Source: Lachancea mirantina
Taxonomy: Eukaryota; Ascomycota; Saccharomycetes; Saccharomycetales; Saccharomycetaceae
Assembly (NCBI GenBank): GCA_900074745.1
Contig: LT598462.1
Coordinates: 248,001 to 312,000 of the forward strand
Direction: 5' to 3'
DNA: 64,000 nucleotides
The notes below the pieces were generated by a model. That model worked only from the letters and a program-made list of their open reading frames with translations, had not been told where the DNA came from and did no database searches. This document shows positions 1 to 9,731 of the stretch, one piece after another. The translations under genes and the position numbers were made by a program. Each line of letters starts with the position of its first letter. The stretch's first letter is position 1.

Positions 1-1287
1 GAGGTCGCTGTCTACACTTGTAACTCATGTATGATACAATGCCGAACGAGCGATTTACAGAGATACCATATGAAGACAGAGTGGCACCGGTATAACTTGA
101 AAAGAAGGGTAGCACAATTGCCACCAATCAGTGCAGATGTGTTTGCAGAAAAGGTTCAGGTTTCTGAGAGAGAGAGCATGTTGAATCAAGTTGATGAGTT
201 TGGATTTCCGGTGTTGAAACCAAGAGAACCTCACAACCACAGCAAAAAAAGGATGCTGGCGTCAAAAAAACGAAAAGCGAGGGGCCGGCCCTTCAACGCA
301 ACCGATGATCTAGTCGCAAGATCTGGTTCGCCAGCGAGCTCTATTGCGTCCAGCGTTTCGAAGCTATCCTTTGCCAGCAGCAACGAGATTCATACGGACT
401 TCGACGCCGATAGAGCCAGCGAATTTGGCTTTACGTCGGACTCTCATTTGGATTACAACACCAGCGACTACAGTAATAGCGAATCCGAGTATACGGTGGA
501 CGAGAGTACAGAATGGACTGTTTGTGACTGCATTTTCTGCGGAAGGTCAAATGGAGGCGTTGAGGCAAATGTGCGACACATGTTTGGGTCTCACGGACTC
601 TATATACCTGAGAGATCTTACTTGAAGGACATTGAAAAATTCTTGACGTTTTTGGGTGATCTCATATTGACGGATAAGAACTGCCTCTGCTGTTCGTTCA
701 CTGGATCCAGCGTCGAGAGTATACGAGCACACATCATATCTAAGCGACACGCTCGAATCCCTTACGAGACGAAAGAAGAAAGATTGAGATTTGCGGAATT
801 CTACGACTTCAGCTCACTCAAGGACAACTCCTCAGCACCAAGCAAGAACCAAATTTGTAAGGAAGTGAAATTTGCCCCCGATGATGACGCTGCCCAGAGC
901 TATTCAGAGGGAGACAGTACTCTGAGCAGTGAAAATCAAGTGGGTGACTTCGAAAGTCCCGAAGCGGAAGCGGTTTCAAATTATTCTTCAGCTCAAGTCA
1001 ACGACGCTGGCGTAGAATTGACTCTGCCAACGGGCTCCAGAGTTGGCCACCGTAGCATGCGACGCTACTATAGGCAGAACTATCCGCTGCCAGCTGACGA
1101 TCGAGATGGTAACAGAACTTTGGCTGCTGCCGACAGGCGATTCTGGGGTGGGGTTCAAGAAAGGCAAATCCGCTTCGGCGAGAAAAAGGCACAACAGCTA
1201 GAGCGTCGGGCAATGAATAACGAGATAAAAAATCAGGCCAAGAGAGGTAACTTCAAAGAACATTACAGAGACGAATTATTACAGTAA
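1..1287 (+). CDS. REI1/REH1: Cytoplasmic pre-60S ribosome factor Rei1/Reh1, 5' end missing
   Basis: The frame is open from base 1, so the true start lies a few codons upstream of the window; the ATG at 31 is internal. The first C2H2 finger starts at once (YTCNSC, then HMKTEWHRYNLKRR), the classic Rei1/Reh1 N terminus. Two more fingers follow, near CIFC...HMFGSH and CLCC...HIISKRH, then an acidic Ser-rich linker and a basic C-terminal tail. Family knowledge: Rei1 acts on late cytoplasmic 60S subunits, releasing Arx1/Alb1 and probing the peptide exit tunnel. REI1 (YBR267W) and REH1 (YLR387C) are a duplicate pair in S. cerevisiae; here the single gene sits beside VAC14, the REH1 neighbourhood. 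Its stop is 15 bp from the convergent VAC14 stop. Confidence 0.93.
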   Translation, partial: EVAVYTCNSCMIQCRTSDLQRYHMKTEWHRYNLKRRVAQLPPISADVFAEKVQVSERESMLNQVDEFGFPVLKPREPHNHSKKRMLASKKRKARGRPFNATDDLVARSGSPASSIASSVSKLSFASSNEIHTDFDADRASEFGFTSDSHLDYNTSDYSNSESEYTVDESTEWTVCDCIFCGRSNGGVEANVRHMFGSHGLYIPERSYLKDIEKFLTFLGDLILTDKNCLCCSFTGSSVESIRAHIISKRHARIPYETKEERLRFAEFYDFSSLKDNSSAPSKNQICKEVKFAPDDDAAQSYSEGDSTLSSENQVGDFESPEAEAVSNYSSAQVNDAGVELTLPTGSRVGHRSMRRYYRQNYPLPADDRDGNRTLAAADRRFWGGVQERQIRFGEKKAQQLERRAMNNEIKNQAKRGNFKEHYRDELLQ

Positions 1288-1302
1288 TAAATTCAAAGCA
1301 TT

Positions 1303-4031
1303 TTAAATCCCGCTAAGGCCTAGTTTATTTGATACTTGTCTTTTGGAGTTGGTATTTGAATCGCCATGATAGATAACGGAGGACATATCAGCCGAATCTT
1401 CATTGACATCAGGTGTTTCATCATCGTTATCCTGCACAGGAGTTGATTGGTCACTACGAGCGCTGTCAGGGGCTACGACGCCATTCAGTAAAGGAAGTTG
1501 GGCGTCATATGAGTCGAACGGCTTCACGTTGTTAAGCTCTGCATTGCAAACATTCTTGAAGTGCTCCAATAAACTTTGATTTTCACTTTTCTGTTTGGCA
1601 TTCGAAGATATCGACTCTGAGGATTCTGTGCTTGAACTTGATTGACTCCCCAATTTGTAGAAGGCCCCGCCTTTTACCTTTTGAGATGCAAGGGCACTCA
1701 CGCTGTTCAATCTGGTGTTCAGAATTTTGAATGCCTTTGATTGGGGCAGTACCATCAATATCCCATAGAGACACTTGTATAAGTATGGAAATCGCTCTTG
1801 CTCCAATAGTTGGAGTCTCAAACGCGTGAAAACCGGCGACTCAAGAAATTGCACAAGAATATCAATTTGTAGGAGATCATTGATTGAAAGTCCAAAATCC
1901 ACAAAAGTTTGTAGGACTGAGTACGCAAGTTCGTATTTTTCCGAAAGCAAGCAAAGCGCCATCACAGAGACAGGATTGGGGCACCATGTGCGAAAAAGAA
2001 CGGCAAAAAGAGACCAGTCACTTCTCAAACACAGCTTTTTGCGAAGTTGAATCAATTCCGGTGAAGTTATCAAAGTTGTACTCAAGATTTGAATAATCAT
2101 GCGAACAAAAGTTGCGTTTTCTTCCTCCTCGAGTATGAGTGACAAGTCGCGGTATACTCTTTCAGGAGAGAGCTTGAGACAGAGTTGTCTCAGTATATTA
2201 TTGGATCTATTTTTAAGCAATTCGCTATTCGTTTTGAAAAGCATCAGAAGCTCTTCCATAAACTTCTTAAAATAAAGCTCGTTTGAATTGCTGCAGAGAT
2301 CGCTGAGAAGATCTAGAGCTTTTGATATCAGTTGACCGTCTTTGTCCGAAAGTGACTTGAGAAGCGTCAAAAATGTGGTGTCAGTATGCTCCAACAGTTC
2401 TTTAGGGGCCTTGTGATATATCAAAATTAACCATTCCAAGCATGCGAGCTTTGCAACAACATCACTGTCTAAGAAATGTAAAGTCAATGTGTTGACAATC
2501 GGACCGTAGTTGATGTCCTCCGTGGTTGCATCAAATTCATAGCTCTCTGTGAGTTGGATAAGTTTCTGATTGACAGCCTGGGCCTGTTTTTTGACGCGTG
2601 GGTCCGTATCGTTGAGAATTTTCAGCAAAAGCGCCAACAATCTCGACAGAGGACTTAGAAATGCATCAGGGGCAATGACTAAAATGGTATCAACCCACGT
2701 TAAGACAACCAATTGTATCTCACTGTCCGACGAACTCAAAGTATTCAACAAAATGTCAATAATTTTGGGGAAATTCAAGTGCACATCTTGTCCCACAAAG
2801 TATAGCTCACCGTTTCTGGAACCGACATCTTTCTTATCGTTCGAGACACTCGCTTGCATTTGGAGCGATGCATCAGTGGGCAAGACATCAATATCTTTTG
2901 AGTCCTTTGACAAGTCTTGCGACTTCGCAACAGCAGCCTGATCGGCCGTTGAAAGTTGCTCAAAGGCATTCAATAGCGTCTTTTTCCGCTCACTAATTAG
3001 CGTGCCATCGATCTTTTTCACTGGGATATCCTCTGAAGTCTGTGATTTCTTGCACTTTTCTTCCTCTCTCTTCTGCGCTATAGCTTTAACCTCGGATATA
3101 CGCTGCACCTCGTGAAGTAGAAAGTCAAGCAGCGAGTGAGTTACGACTCTGACATCCTTATGGGAGTCTCCCAAAAATGTGAAGAGGCCTCCAAGGAAAA
3201 AAGGCAAGTAAGAGATGAGTTCCAGATCTGGGATATTCTCCAAGACTTGGAGCCATGATACGAGAAACATTCTGGTATCTGGGTTGATAGCGTAAACTCG
3301 CTCGGTCAAAAGCGGAATAAATTTAGGTAACGAAAACGCTAATTTGGGGTCCTGGGGCTCCAATTCCTGGTGAACATCACCAGAAATTGGGTCAACTTTC
3401 GTAGCCGGCAAGAGTTCATCTGGGTCATTATTGACCACACTAACATACGTTGATGCCCTTTCTGCGACTATATCTTTGATAAGGCGGTCGAGCAACTCAG
3501 CTGCCCCGCGAACCGACGTCTCTGTATCGGCACTAATTTTGCACAGCACGTCGAAGATCTCGTTGAAATAAATCAGTACTTCTCCCTTGGCGATTTTGGC
3601 AATATTGTACAGACTCTCACATGCGTAGAATCGCACTTGGTCATTCTGATCGCCAAAACACGCCAAAACCGGTGGTAATATGAGATTTAAGTATTTGGCG
3701 ACCTCAGTCGATCCAAGTGCGATCGCGGCCGCTGCAAGCCCCATCAGCCCTGCAATTCTAGCCATGGGCTGATGTAAAGCGTAAGCGTAATCCCGACACA
3801 ATTCATCAATAATATTGTCTATTCGCGCAAAATCTCCTTCTGCAAGGCATTGCTTTACCAGCTTTTCCAGCTCTAGAGCCGTTGCTTTTCGCTTCTCATA
3901 TAGCTTATCACTCAACCCTTTGATCAACGATTTATCTTAATTAACTCCTGTCAGTCAACACGTTCATAAAATCACAAAACTGAATTCCTTGAACCTAATT
4001 CTACTCAAATAGCTTAATGAGACATACCCAT
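1303..4031 (-). CDS. VAC14: PI3P 5-kinase complex scaffold Vac14, with a 5' intron
   Basis: Predicted join on the minus strand: 4031-4028 (ATGG) and 3935-1303, giving 878 residues; S. cerevisiae Vac14 has about 880. The large frame starts at TTG with no usable ATG, yet its first residues (KGLSDKLYEKR) are the conserved Vac14 N terminus. Upstream on the same strand is ATGG followed directly by GTATGT. Splicing to an AAG at 3938-3936 gives M-D-K-S-L-I-K-G-L, close to the family start. HEAT-like helices run throughout (LPPVLACFGDQNDQVRFYACESLYNIAK), and the tail is Ser/Asn rich. Family knowledge: Vac14 scaffolds Fab1 and Fig4 on the vacuole and controls PI(3,5)P2 levels. Orthology (YLR386W) is very sure; the intron is an inference with a weak branch site. 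Confidence 0.93.
3936..4027 (-). other. Predicted VAC14 intron, 92 nt
   Basis: The 5' splice site GTATGT is at 4027-4022, directly after ATGG. The 3' splice site is AAG at 3938-3936. The best branch-site candidate is GACTGAC at 3956-3950, which keeps the branch A but differs from TACTAAC at two places. A CAG at 3950-3948 would lead into a stop codon. Only the AAG gives a frame that matches the family. Confidence 0.68.
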
Positions 4032-4201
4032 CCTCCCAATTCTTGGTCGCTTGTGTCCTTTTTTAATTTATAAATCACCAGCTTATATATTGGCCAAGAT
4101 CTCATCTTTTTCCAGTTTTGATTACCATGTGCTAACTTCAGACATCAACAAATCACTACGAAAAAGGCGACCCCACTGAGCAACCTCAAAGGACGTTCTC
4201 G

Positions 4202-4600
4202 ATGGACCTGGCGTCTAATGTAATTCTTCTGATTTTACAGATCGTGTTTTATCGTCAACAGGAGCTGGCACACGGGGACAATTCGGTCAAATTAGACGAG
4301 TTGATGTTAGAGCCCGTGGTCGACGAGTCCGTGTTGACACGGTTTCGAAACCACAAGTTGATAAGATTGTACAATCCGGACCAATGCGGCGTTCAGTTGA
4401 GAACACTTAAGGGTATTGTTCGAGATATTTTCGAGCTAGGTTTACCTGAGGAGTCAGCGGATGTCACGGTGATTTCGCTGGCGAATCATTACTACGCACA
4501 GCGAATTAAAGAACTGGAAGAAAAAGAACTGCCGCAATTGCAAATGCAAATGCGACGAGCAGTAGCATTAAACATGAACGAGGTTGATTTGGACAAATGA
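4202..4600 (+). CDS. SWC7: SWR1 complex subunit Swc7
   Basis: This 132-residue protein is the same length as S. cerevisiae Swc7 (YLR385C) and sits in the same place, between VAC14 and IKI3 and co-directional with IKI3. The N terminus is hydrophobic (NVILLILQIVFYRQQELAH), followed by an acidic Leu-rich stretch (LDELMLEPVVDESVL) and a charged helical tail (IKELEEKELPQLQMQMRR). No known enzyme motif is visible. Family knowledge: Swc7 is a small, non-essential subunit of the SWR1 complex, which exchanges H2A for H2A.Z. The family diverges fast, so the name rests on length, the N-terminal pattern and gene order together. Confidence 0.82.
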   Translation: MDLASNVILLILQIVFYRQQELAHGDNSVKLDELMLEPVVDESVLTRFRNHKLIRLYNPDQCGVQLRTLKGIVRDIFELGLPEESADVTVISLANHYYAQRIKELEEKELPQLQMQMRRAVALNMNEVDLDK

Positions 4601-4782
4601 ATTAGGTGAGACACGGTGAGCGTGGAGTTTTAACGTACGAAACGACCTCAAAATTTTCGATGCATCAACCATATGGGAATAAATGGTTTACCAGATTGTA
4701 AGCGGGTCATCGCAGGGCAATTACTCGTGAAACAAAGGCATTAAGCACAAGTTTTTGAGTGAGGTTACTCTCTTCTGGCAAT

Positions 4783-7700
4783 ATGCGGAATTTGGTTACC
4801 TTAAATACGGGCAGATTCCAGCCAAAACCGGTTTTCCACGATGATTTAGACCTCATAACAAGTGAATTCGATAATTTGACCGAAAGCATCACATGTGTGC
4901 TGGGATCTTACGATTTGGGCGTTATTGAAATTCAGCAATGCATGAAGGACGGTGCAGTTAACGTCTTGGCGAGTTTTAATTTAGCGACGCTCAATGACAA
5001 GATTTTGAGCTTCGTGCATTTCGCAGATCTGGGCCAACTCGTGCTGGTGATGCAACAAGGGGATATCATAACCGTGACGTATGGTGGTACTGACGGTGTG
5101 ATAGATGCTGAATCTGCTATTGTAGAAATTGTCGGTAGCATTGACGATGGGATCTTGGGTGCTAAGTGGTCGTACGATGAGGAAACGCTTGCGCTCGTCA
5201 CTGGTCAACGCAACGTGGTTTTGTTAAGTCGACAGTTTGAACCCATTGCAGAATACAGAATCGACTCAGAGGATTTGAAAATGTCGAAACACGTCGACGT
5301 TGGATGGGGCAAAAAGGAGACACAATTTCGTGGTAAAGGTGCCCGTGCCATGGAGAAGGACGCTTTGCTGAGTCTGAGGGCGTCTGGACTAGTTGGAAAT
5401 GAACTTCGAGACCCCACGATGCCATATGCGGTCGACAGTGGCGAAATAAGTGAAGCAGACAGAGGAAAAGTTACGATATCATGGCGAGGCGACTGTGAGT
5501 TTTTCGTAATCTCTACTGTAGATGTTATAACCAATCAAGAGGGCAGGGAAATTTTCAGGAGAGCTCTACGTGTATTCACAAGAGATGGTAGCCTCGACAG
5601 CGCCTCGGAGCCCGTGACTGGACAAGAGTTTCCTTTAAGTTGGAAGCCTCAAGGTGCTTTAATAGCTAGCATACAACGCAACATCTGCAGTGCTGATGAA
5701 AGCTCTCTGAATGTTATATTCTTTGAGCGCAACGGTTTGAGACACGGCGAGTTCGATACTAGACTACCAATCGATGAGGAAGTGGCAGATTTATGCTGGA
5801 ATTGTACAAGTGAAGTGTTGGCCGTTATTCTTAAGGACAGAATCCAACTTTGGACTTCGAAAAACTATCATTGGTACTTGAAGCAGGAAGTTCACTCAAG
5901 TGGAGTCGCTTTTGCGAAATGGCACCCTGAGAAAGACCTCACTTTACTATTCGGTAATGAGAGTTACGTCAACATATCGAACTTTTCTTACAAACTTTCT
6001 TTAGGGCCATTGTTAGAGCCTTTCGACAACGGGACCGTTCTTGTTACTGACGGGAACGTGGTGAATATCACCCCGTTGGGAATGGCGAACGTGCCGCCCC
6101 CTGAATATTACAGAGACTTTTCCCTTCCCGATAATGTTGTTGACACTGCTGTCAGTTTATCTAATGAAAACTTCTCTGTATTGACAAGGGACGAGGTTGC
6201 TCTCGCCAGTGTCCCAAGTTTGGAAGACATGCGAAGTGGTTCACATCCCTTGCTGGTATCGAAAATCTCAAAGACAGAGTTCGCTACAGAATATGACACT
6301 CTGAGGCAGGTGGCCTTCGTGAATGACAGCCTTGTGGGAGTTTTGATGGATTCCGAAAAGTTATCGCACATTGCATTGATCGACGTCTCTGATACAAATC
6401 AACCAACGTTTCTGCAAATGGTAGAAACGTTTACGAAAGTTGTTTTGCTCAAATCTTCCTTCGACTATAATCACTTGGTTTACGAAACAAGGGATGGCCA
6501 AGTCTTTCAAGTCGATCAGGAGGGCCAAGTTTTGCCCATCGCCACCTTCCCTCAGGTAGTTAAAGATTTTAGAGTTCGTCGAGTTGAAAACAAGACAGGA
6601 AGTAACAGTGGATCCTGGGATACGAACAACTCTAAGACTGTTGCATTTGGACTGAGTGAGAATGGAAGATTGTACGCGAACGAAACACTCTTGACTTCAT
6701 CGGTCACGTCGTTCGAGATAGCTGGTAATATTCTTTTGTTCACAACCGCACAACATTATTTGCAATTCGCTCATTTGAACTCTACCGAATTCAAGCATTT
6801 GCCACCTATTGAAGAAAATGTAAATGACGAGAGGATCAGGACCATTGAGAGGGGGTCTCTCTTAGTCACAGCAATGTCGTCCAGATTTTCGGTGGTACTG
6901 CAAGCACCCCGTGGTAATCTAGAAACAATTCATCCACGAATTATGGTGCTTGCTGCTGTTAGAAAAGACGTTCTGGCTTGCAAATATGGCGAAGCTTTCC
7001 AAATTTGTCGTACACATAGAATTCATTTGGATATTCTTCATGATTATGCGCCTCAGCTGTTCTATGATAACTTACCGCACTTCATAACTGATATTGGCCG
7101 AGGCGACTATTTGGACTTGTTCATTTCATGTCTGACGGAAGAAGATGTTACCGTCACAAAGTACAGAGAGACTCTGAATGATGCTATTGACTTTACTTTC
7201 GAAAAGGACCAGGAGCCACCCACTGAAATGGAAGCTTACATGAAAAAGAAAATGTTCGATCCCAAGAAATCCAAGGTTAATCGAATTTGTAATGCAATCT
7301 TGAGTATTCTTCTTGAACACCCGGAGTTGAAGAAGCAGTTCCTACAGTCTATCATAACTGCTTATGCTTGCCAGAATCCTCCAAACCTAGCAAGTGCTTT
7401 ATCACTAATAGCTTCGATTGAGGAAGAAAAAAATCGGGATTCACTACTAACTTATCTCTGCTTTTTGCAGGATGTTAACAAACTTTACCGAGTCGCTCTG
7501 TCCCTTTATGATATCAAGCTCACTTTGGAAGTGGCCCAGAAGTCTCAGATGGATCCTAAAGAGTACCTACCCTTCCTACAGAGACTTCATGAATGTGACA
7601 CTTTGAATAGAAAATTCACCATTGACGATTACTTGAAAAATCATGAGAAAGCCTTGGATCATTTGATTGGGATTGAATCACACGAGGACGAAGTCACAGA

Positions 7701-8766
7701 CGTCCTGGTAGATTATGTCGAGAGCCACGAACTCTACAAATATGCCCTGAACGTTTTCAAGGATGAGAAGGCGAAGCAGAATACCATTTTTCAATCTTAC
7801 GCAATGCATCTTTTGTCCAAGCAGAATTACGAAGAAGCAGGAGCAATTTTCGACATGCTCAACGAATCAAAAGATGCTATGAAAGCTTACGCTCTCGGTA
7901 AAAAATGGAAGGAATCCTTAGCATTGGCCAAACTCAAATTTCCGGGAGATATCGAACGCGTTGCGCAAGAATTGGTTGCGTCTCTGTGCTTCGATCACAG
8001 ATACGCAGAAGCAGCTCAAATCGAGCTTCATTATCTGTGTAGAGTCACAGAAGCAATCACTCTCTTTTGCAAGTCCTTCTTCTATGACGAAGCCATTTTG
8101 ACCGCCATCAATTCCAAACACGAGGAGTACATTGCCAAGCTGGTTGATCCGGCCCTTGGGGAGGGCTTTGGTACCGTGACTGAGCTACTAGCAGATTGCA
8201 AGGGCCAAATGAATTCACAGTTGAGAAGACTGCGCGAGCTTAGAACCAAAAAGCAAGAAGATCCCTACGCATTTTATGGAGAAGAAACTGGTCATGATGA
8301 TGATGTATCTATGGCTGCTTCAGAAACGTCTACAAAGGAGTCGTTTTTCACCAGATATACGGGGAAAACAGGGGGCACTGCGAAAACGGGGGCGTCCAGA
8401 CGTACAGCAAAGAATAAACGTCGTGAGGAAAGGAAACGTGCGAGAGGTAAAAAGGGAACTATCTACGAGGAAGAATATTTGATTCAGTCTATCAGCCGGT
8501 TGGTGGAAAGAGTCAACCAAACGGTTCCCGAAGCGGTAAGGCTTGTGGAGGGCCTCACAAGACGCGATATGCGCGAGCAAGCATACCACATCCAAAAGAA
8601 TTTCCTTGAACTGGTTTCACTTCTCAAAGAAAACGCCAACGAGGTTTTCACCATGAGTGAAAAAGATCGAGAAAGAATCGACGAAGACGGTCAAGTGTAC
8701 TATATTCCTGCAATAGATGCTCCTAAAATCTTAGAATTTCCCAAGAAAGAATATCTAGATTTTTAG
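4783..8766 (+). CDS. IKI3: Elongator subunit Elp1 (Iki3)
   Basis: This 1327-residue protein matches Elp1 along its whole length; S. cerevisiae has about 1349. The first ATG is at 4783 (MRNLVTLNTGRF); the frame opens 24 bp earlier only at a GTG. The N-terminal part, about residues 1-730, is the WD40-type double propeller (SWRGDCEFFV, LWTSKNYHWYLKQE). The C-terminal part is TPR-like helices. Near residues 1190-1235 is the hallmark basic segment (SRRTAKNKRREERKRARGKK) linked to tRNA binding. Family knowledge: Elp1 is the scaffold of Elongator, which adds the cm5U/mcm5U modification to wobble uridine of tRNAs. It is the ortholog of YLR384C and follows SWC7 on the same strand. Confidence 0.97.
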   Translation: MRNLVTLNTGRFQPKPVFHDDLDLITSEFDNLTESITCVLGSYDLGVIEIQQCMKDGAVNVLASFNLATLNDKILSFVHFADLGQLVLVMQQGDIITVTYGGTDGVIDAESAIVEIVGSIDDGILGAKWSYDEETLALVTGQRNVVLLSRQFEPIAEYRIDSEDLKMSKHVDVGWGKKETQFRGKGARAMEKDALLSLRASGLVGNELRDPTMPYAVDSGEISEADRGKVTISWRGDCEFFVISTVDVITNQEGREIFRRALRVFTRDGSLDSASEPVTGQEFPLSWKPQGALIASIQRNICSADESSLNVIFFERNGLRHGEFDTRLPIDEEVADLCWNCTSEVLAVILKDRIQLWTSKNYHWYLKQEVHSSGVAFAKWHPEKDLTLLFGNESYVNISNFSYKLSLGPLLEPFDNGTVLVTDGNVVNITPLGMANVPPPEYYRDFSLPDNVVDTAVSLSNENFSVLTRDEVALASVPSLEDMRSGSHPLLVSKISKTEFATEYDTLRQVAFVNDSLVGVLMDSEKLSHIALIDVSDTNQPTFLQMVETFTKVVLLKSSFDYNHLVYETRDGQVFQVDQEGQVLPIATFPQVVKDFRVRRVENKTGSNSGSWDTNNSKTVAFGLSENGRLYANETLLTSSVTSFEIAGNILLFTTAQHYLQFAHLNSTEFKHLPPIEENVNDERIRTIERGSLLVTAMSSRFSVVLQAPRGNLETIHPRIMVLAAVRKDVLACKYGEAFQICRTHRIHLDILHDYAPQLFYDNLPHFITDIGRGDYLDLFISCLTEEDVTVTKYRETLNDAIDFTFEKDQEPPTEMEAYMKKKMFDPKKSKVNRICNAILSILLEHPELKKQFLQSIITAYACQNPPNLASALSLIASIEEEKNRDSLLTYLCFLQDVNKLYRVALSLYDIKLTLEVAQKSQMDPKEYLPFLQRLHECDTLNRKFTIDDYLKNHEKALDHLIGIESHEDEVTDVLVDYVESHELYKYALNVFKDEKAKQNTIFQSYAMHLLSKQNYEEAGAIFDMLNESKDAMKAYALGKKWKESLALAKLKFPGDIERVAQELVASLCFDHRYAEAAQIELHYLCRVTEAITLFCKSFFYDEAILTAINSKHEEYIAKLVDPALGEGFGTVTELLADCKGQMNSQLRRLRELRTKKQEDPYAFYGEETGHDDDVSMAASETSTKESFFTRYTGKTGGTAKTGASRRTAKNKRREERKRARGKKGTIYEEEYLIQSISRLVERVNQTVPEAVRLVEGLTRRDMREQAYHIQKNFLELVSLLKENANEVFTMSEKDRERIDEDGQVYYIPAIDAPKILEFPKKEYLDF

Positions 8767-8813
8767 ATCAGGCCCGCGGTCCCAGATTTAGTGATTGCAT
8801 TTCCATTCCCATC

Positions 8814-9419
8814 TCATTTACCTTTCTTCTCGGTTTTCGAGCCGTAAAGACCATCTACATAATACTTAGAAGACACTTTTTCTTGGTGGTCTATAACAAT
8901 CTCTTCAAATTTCAAAAAACATTTCTTCAAAGCATCTGTTGTGGCTCCCTTTTTGCTTCTTGCAAACGTATCTCCTTTGCTCTTGCTCTTCACCCTAGCA
9001 AATCCCACTGCCTCTGTGTTCGTTCCATCTTTCAGCGTCAGTTTTATACGTGCTTGTGACGTTGTCGTAAAACCTTGTTCAGCCTCCTCTCCTCCAGGTT
9101 CCTCGTGGACATTCATCACCTTGATGTCGAGAACCTCGGCAGACCACCCACTATATCCGAAACTCTCGTTGGCGAATTGCATCAAAACGTGCGACGGTAT
9201 CACTTTGTTCAGCGAATGTTTCCCGTATCGACCCTGGTGATAAATTCTGTAAACATATTGTTCAATTTTCGACTGAAATAAACCCAGCCGTTGAATCGAC
9301 CACTGACTTGCCGGCCTGTTAAGCCATTTTTCCACTATATTTAGTTCATTCAAATCTACACCGTCACCTCCTTCATAGACAACGTCATCGTATGACACAT
9401 TTGTCAAAAAGGCGCTCAT
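8814..9419 (-). CDS. RAD59: Recombination protein Rad59, Rad52-like
   Basis: This 201-residue protein has a Rad52/Rad22-type strand-annealing domain over most of its length (RPASQWSIQRLGLFQSKIEQYVYRI begins the region, then FGYSGWSAEVLD, LKDGTNTEAVGFARVKSKSKGDTFARSKKGATTDALKKCF). The S. cerevisiae protein has 238 residues; the difference is mainly at the C terminus. Family knowledge: Rad59 helps Rad52 anneal single strands in single-strand annealing and break-induced replication. It lies divergently from USO1, as YDL059C and YDL058W do. It is the first gene of the YDL block here and sits inside the YLR block, showing the interleaved order. Confidence 0.95.
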   Translation of the reverse strand: MSAFLTNVSYDDVVYEGGDGVDLNELNIVEKWLNRPASQWSIQRLGLFQSKIEQYVYRIYHQGRYGKHSLNKVIPSHVLMQFANESFGYSGWSAEVLDIKVMNVHEEPGGEEAEQGFTTTSQARIKLTLKDGTNTEAVGFARVKSKSKGDTFARSKKGATTDALKKCFLKFEEIVIDHQEKVSSKYYVDGLYGSKTEKKGK

Positions 9420-9731
9420 AAAGAACTTTAAGCTTGCGGAAAATTTGACACTTCGTCCCTCTCCCCAAGTAGTTCCTTCAGATCTTGGTGAGATCTTATA
9501 AGCTCCTATAAAACTTTACAAACCTCCTTCAAGCTCTTGTAAGGTTTATACCGGCTATTCATATTTATTTATGGCATCGGTCGGTCCTATATCTTGATTT
9601 TGTAATATCACGTGACTTTTATTCAACACGGCCAAAAAGATGTTGGTATTGGAAATTACTGGCTTGAGACATTGAGAAACCGGAGAAGAAGATAATCTCA
9701 CAAAACGCCTAGATAAGCGCTTAGTTGAGCT
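9420..9731. promoter_or_regulatory. RAD59-USO1 divergent intergenic region
   Basis: This 312-bp shared promoter region contains a TCACGTGA palindrome (CACGTG at 9609-9614), the Cbf1/CDEI-type E-box, and AT-rich stretches around 9555-9580. No reading frame or RNA gene is visible. Confidence 0.5.
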
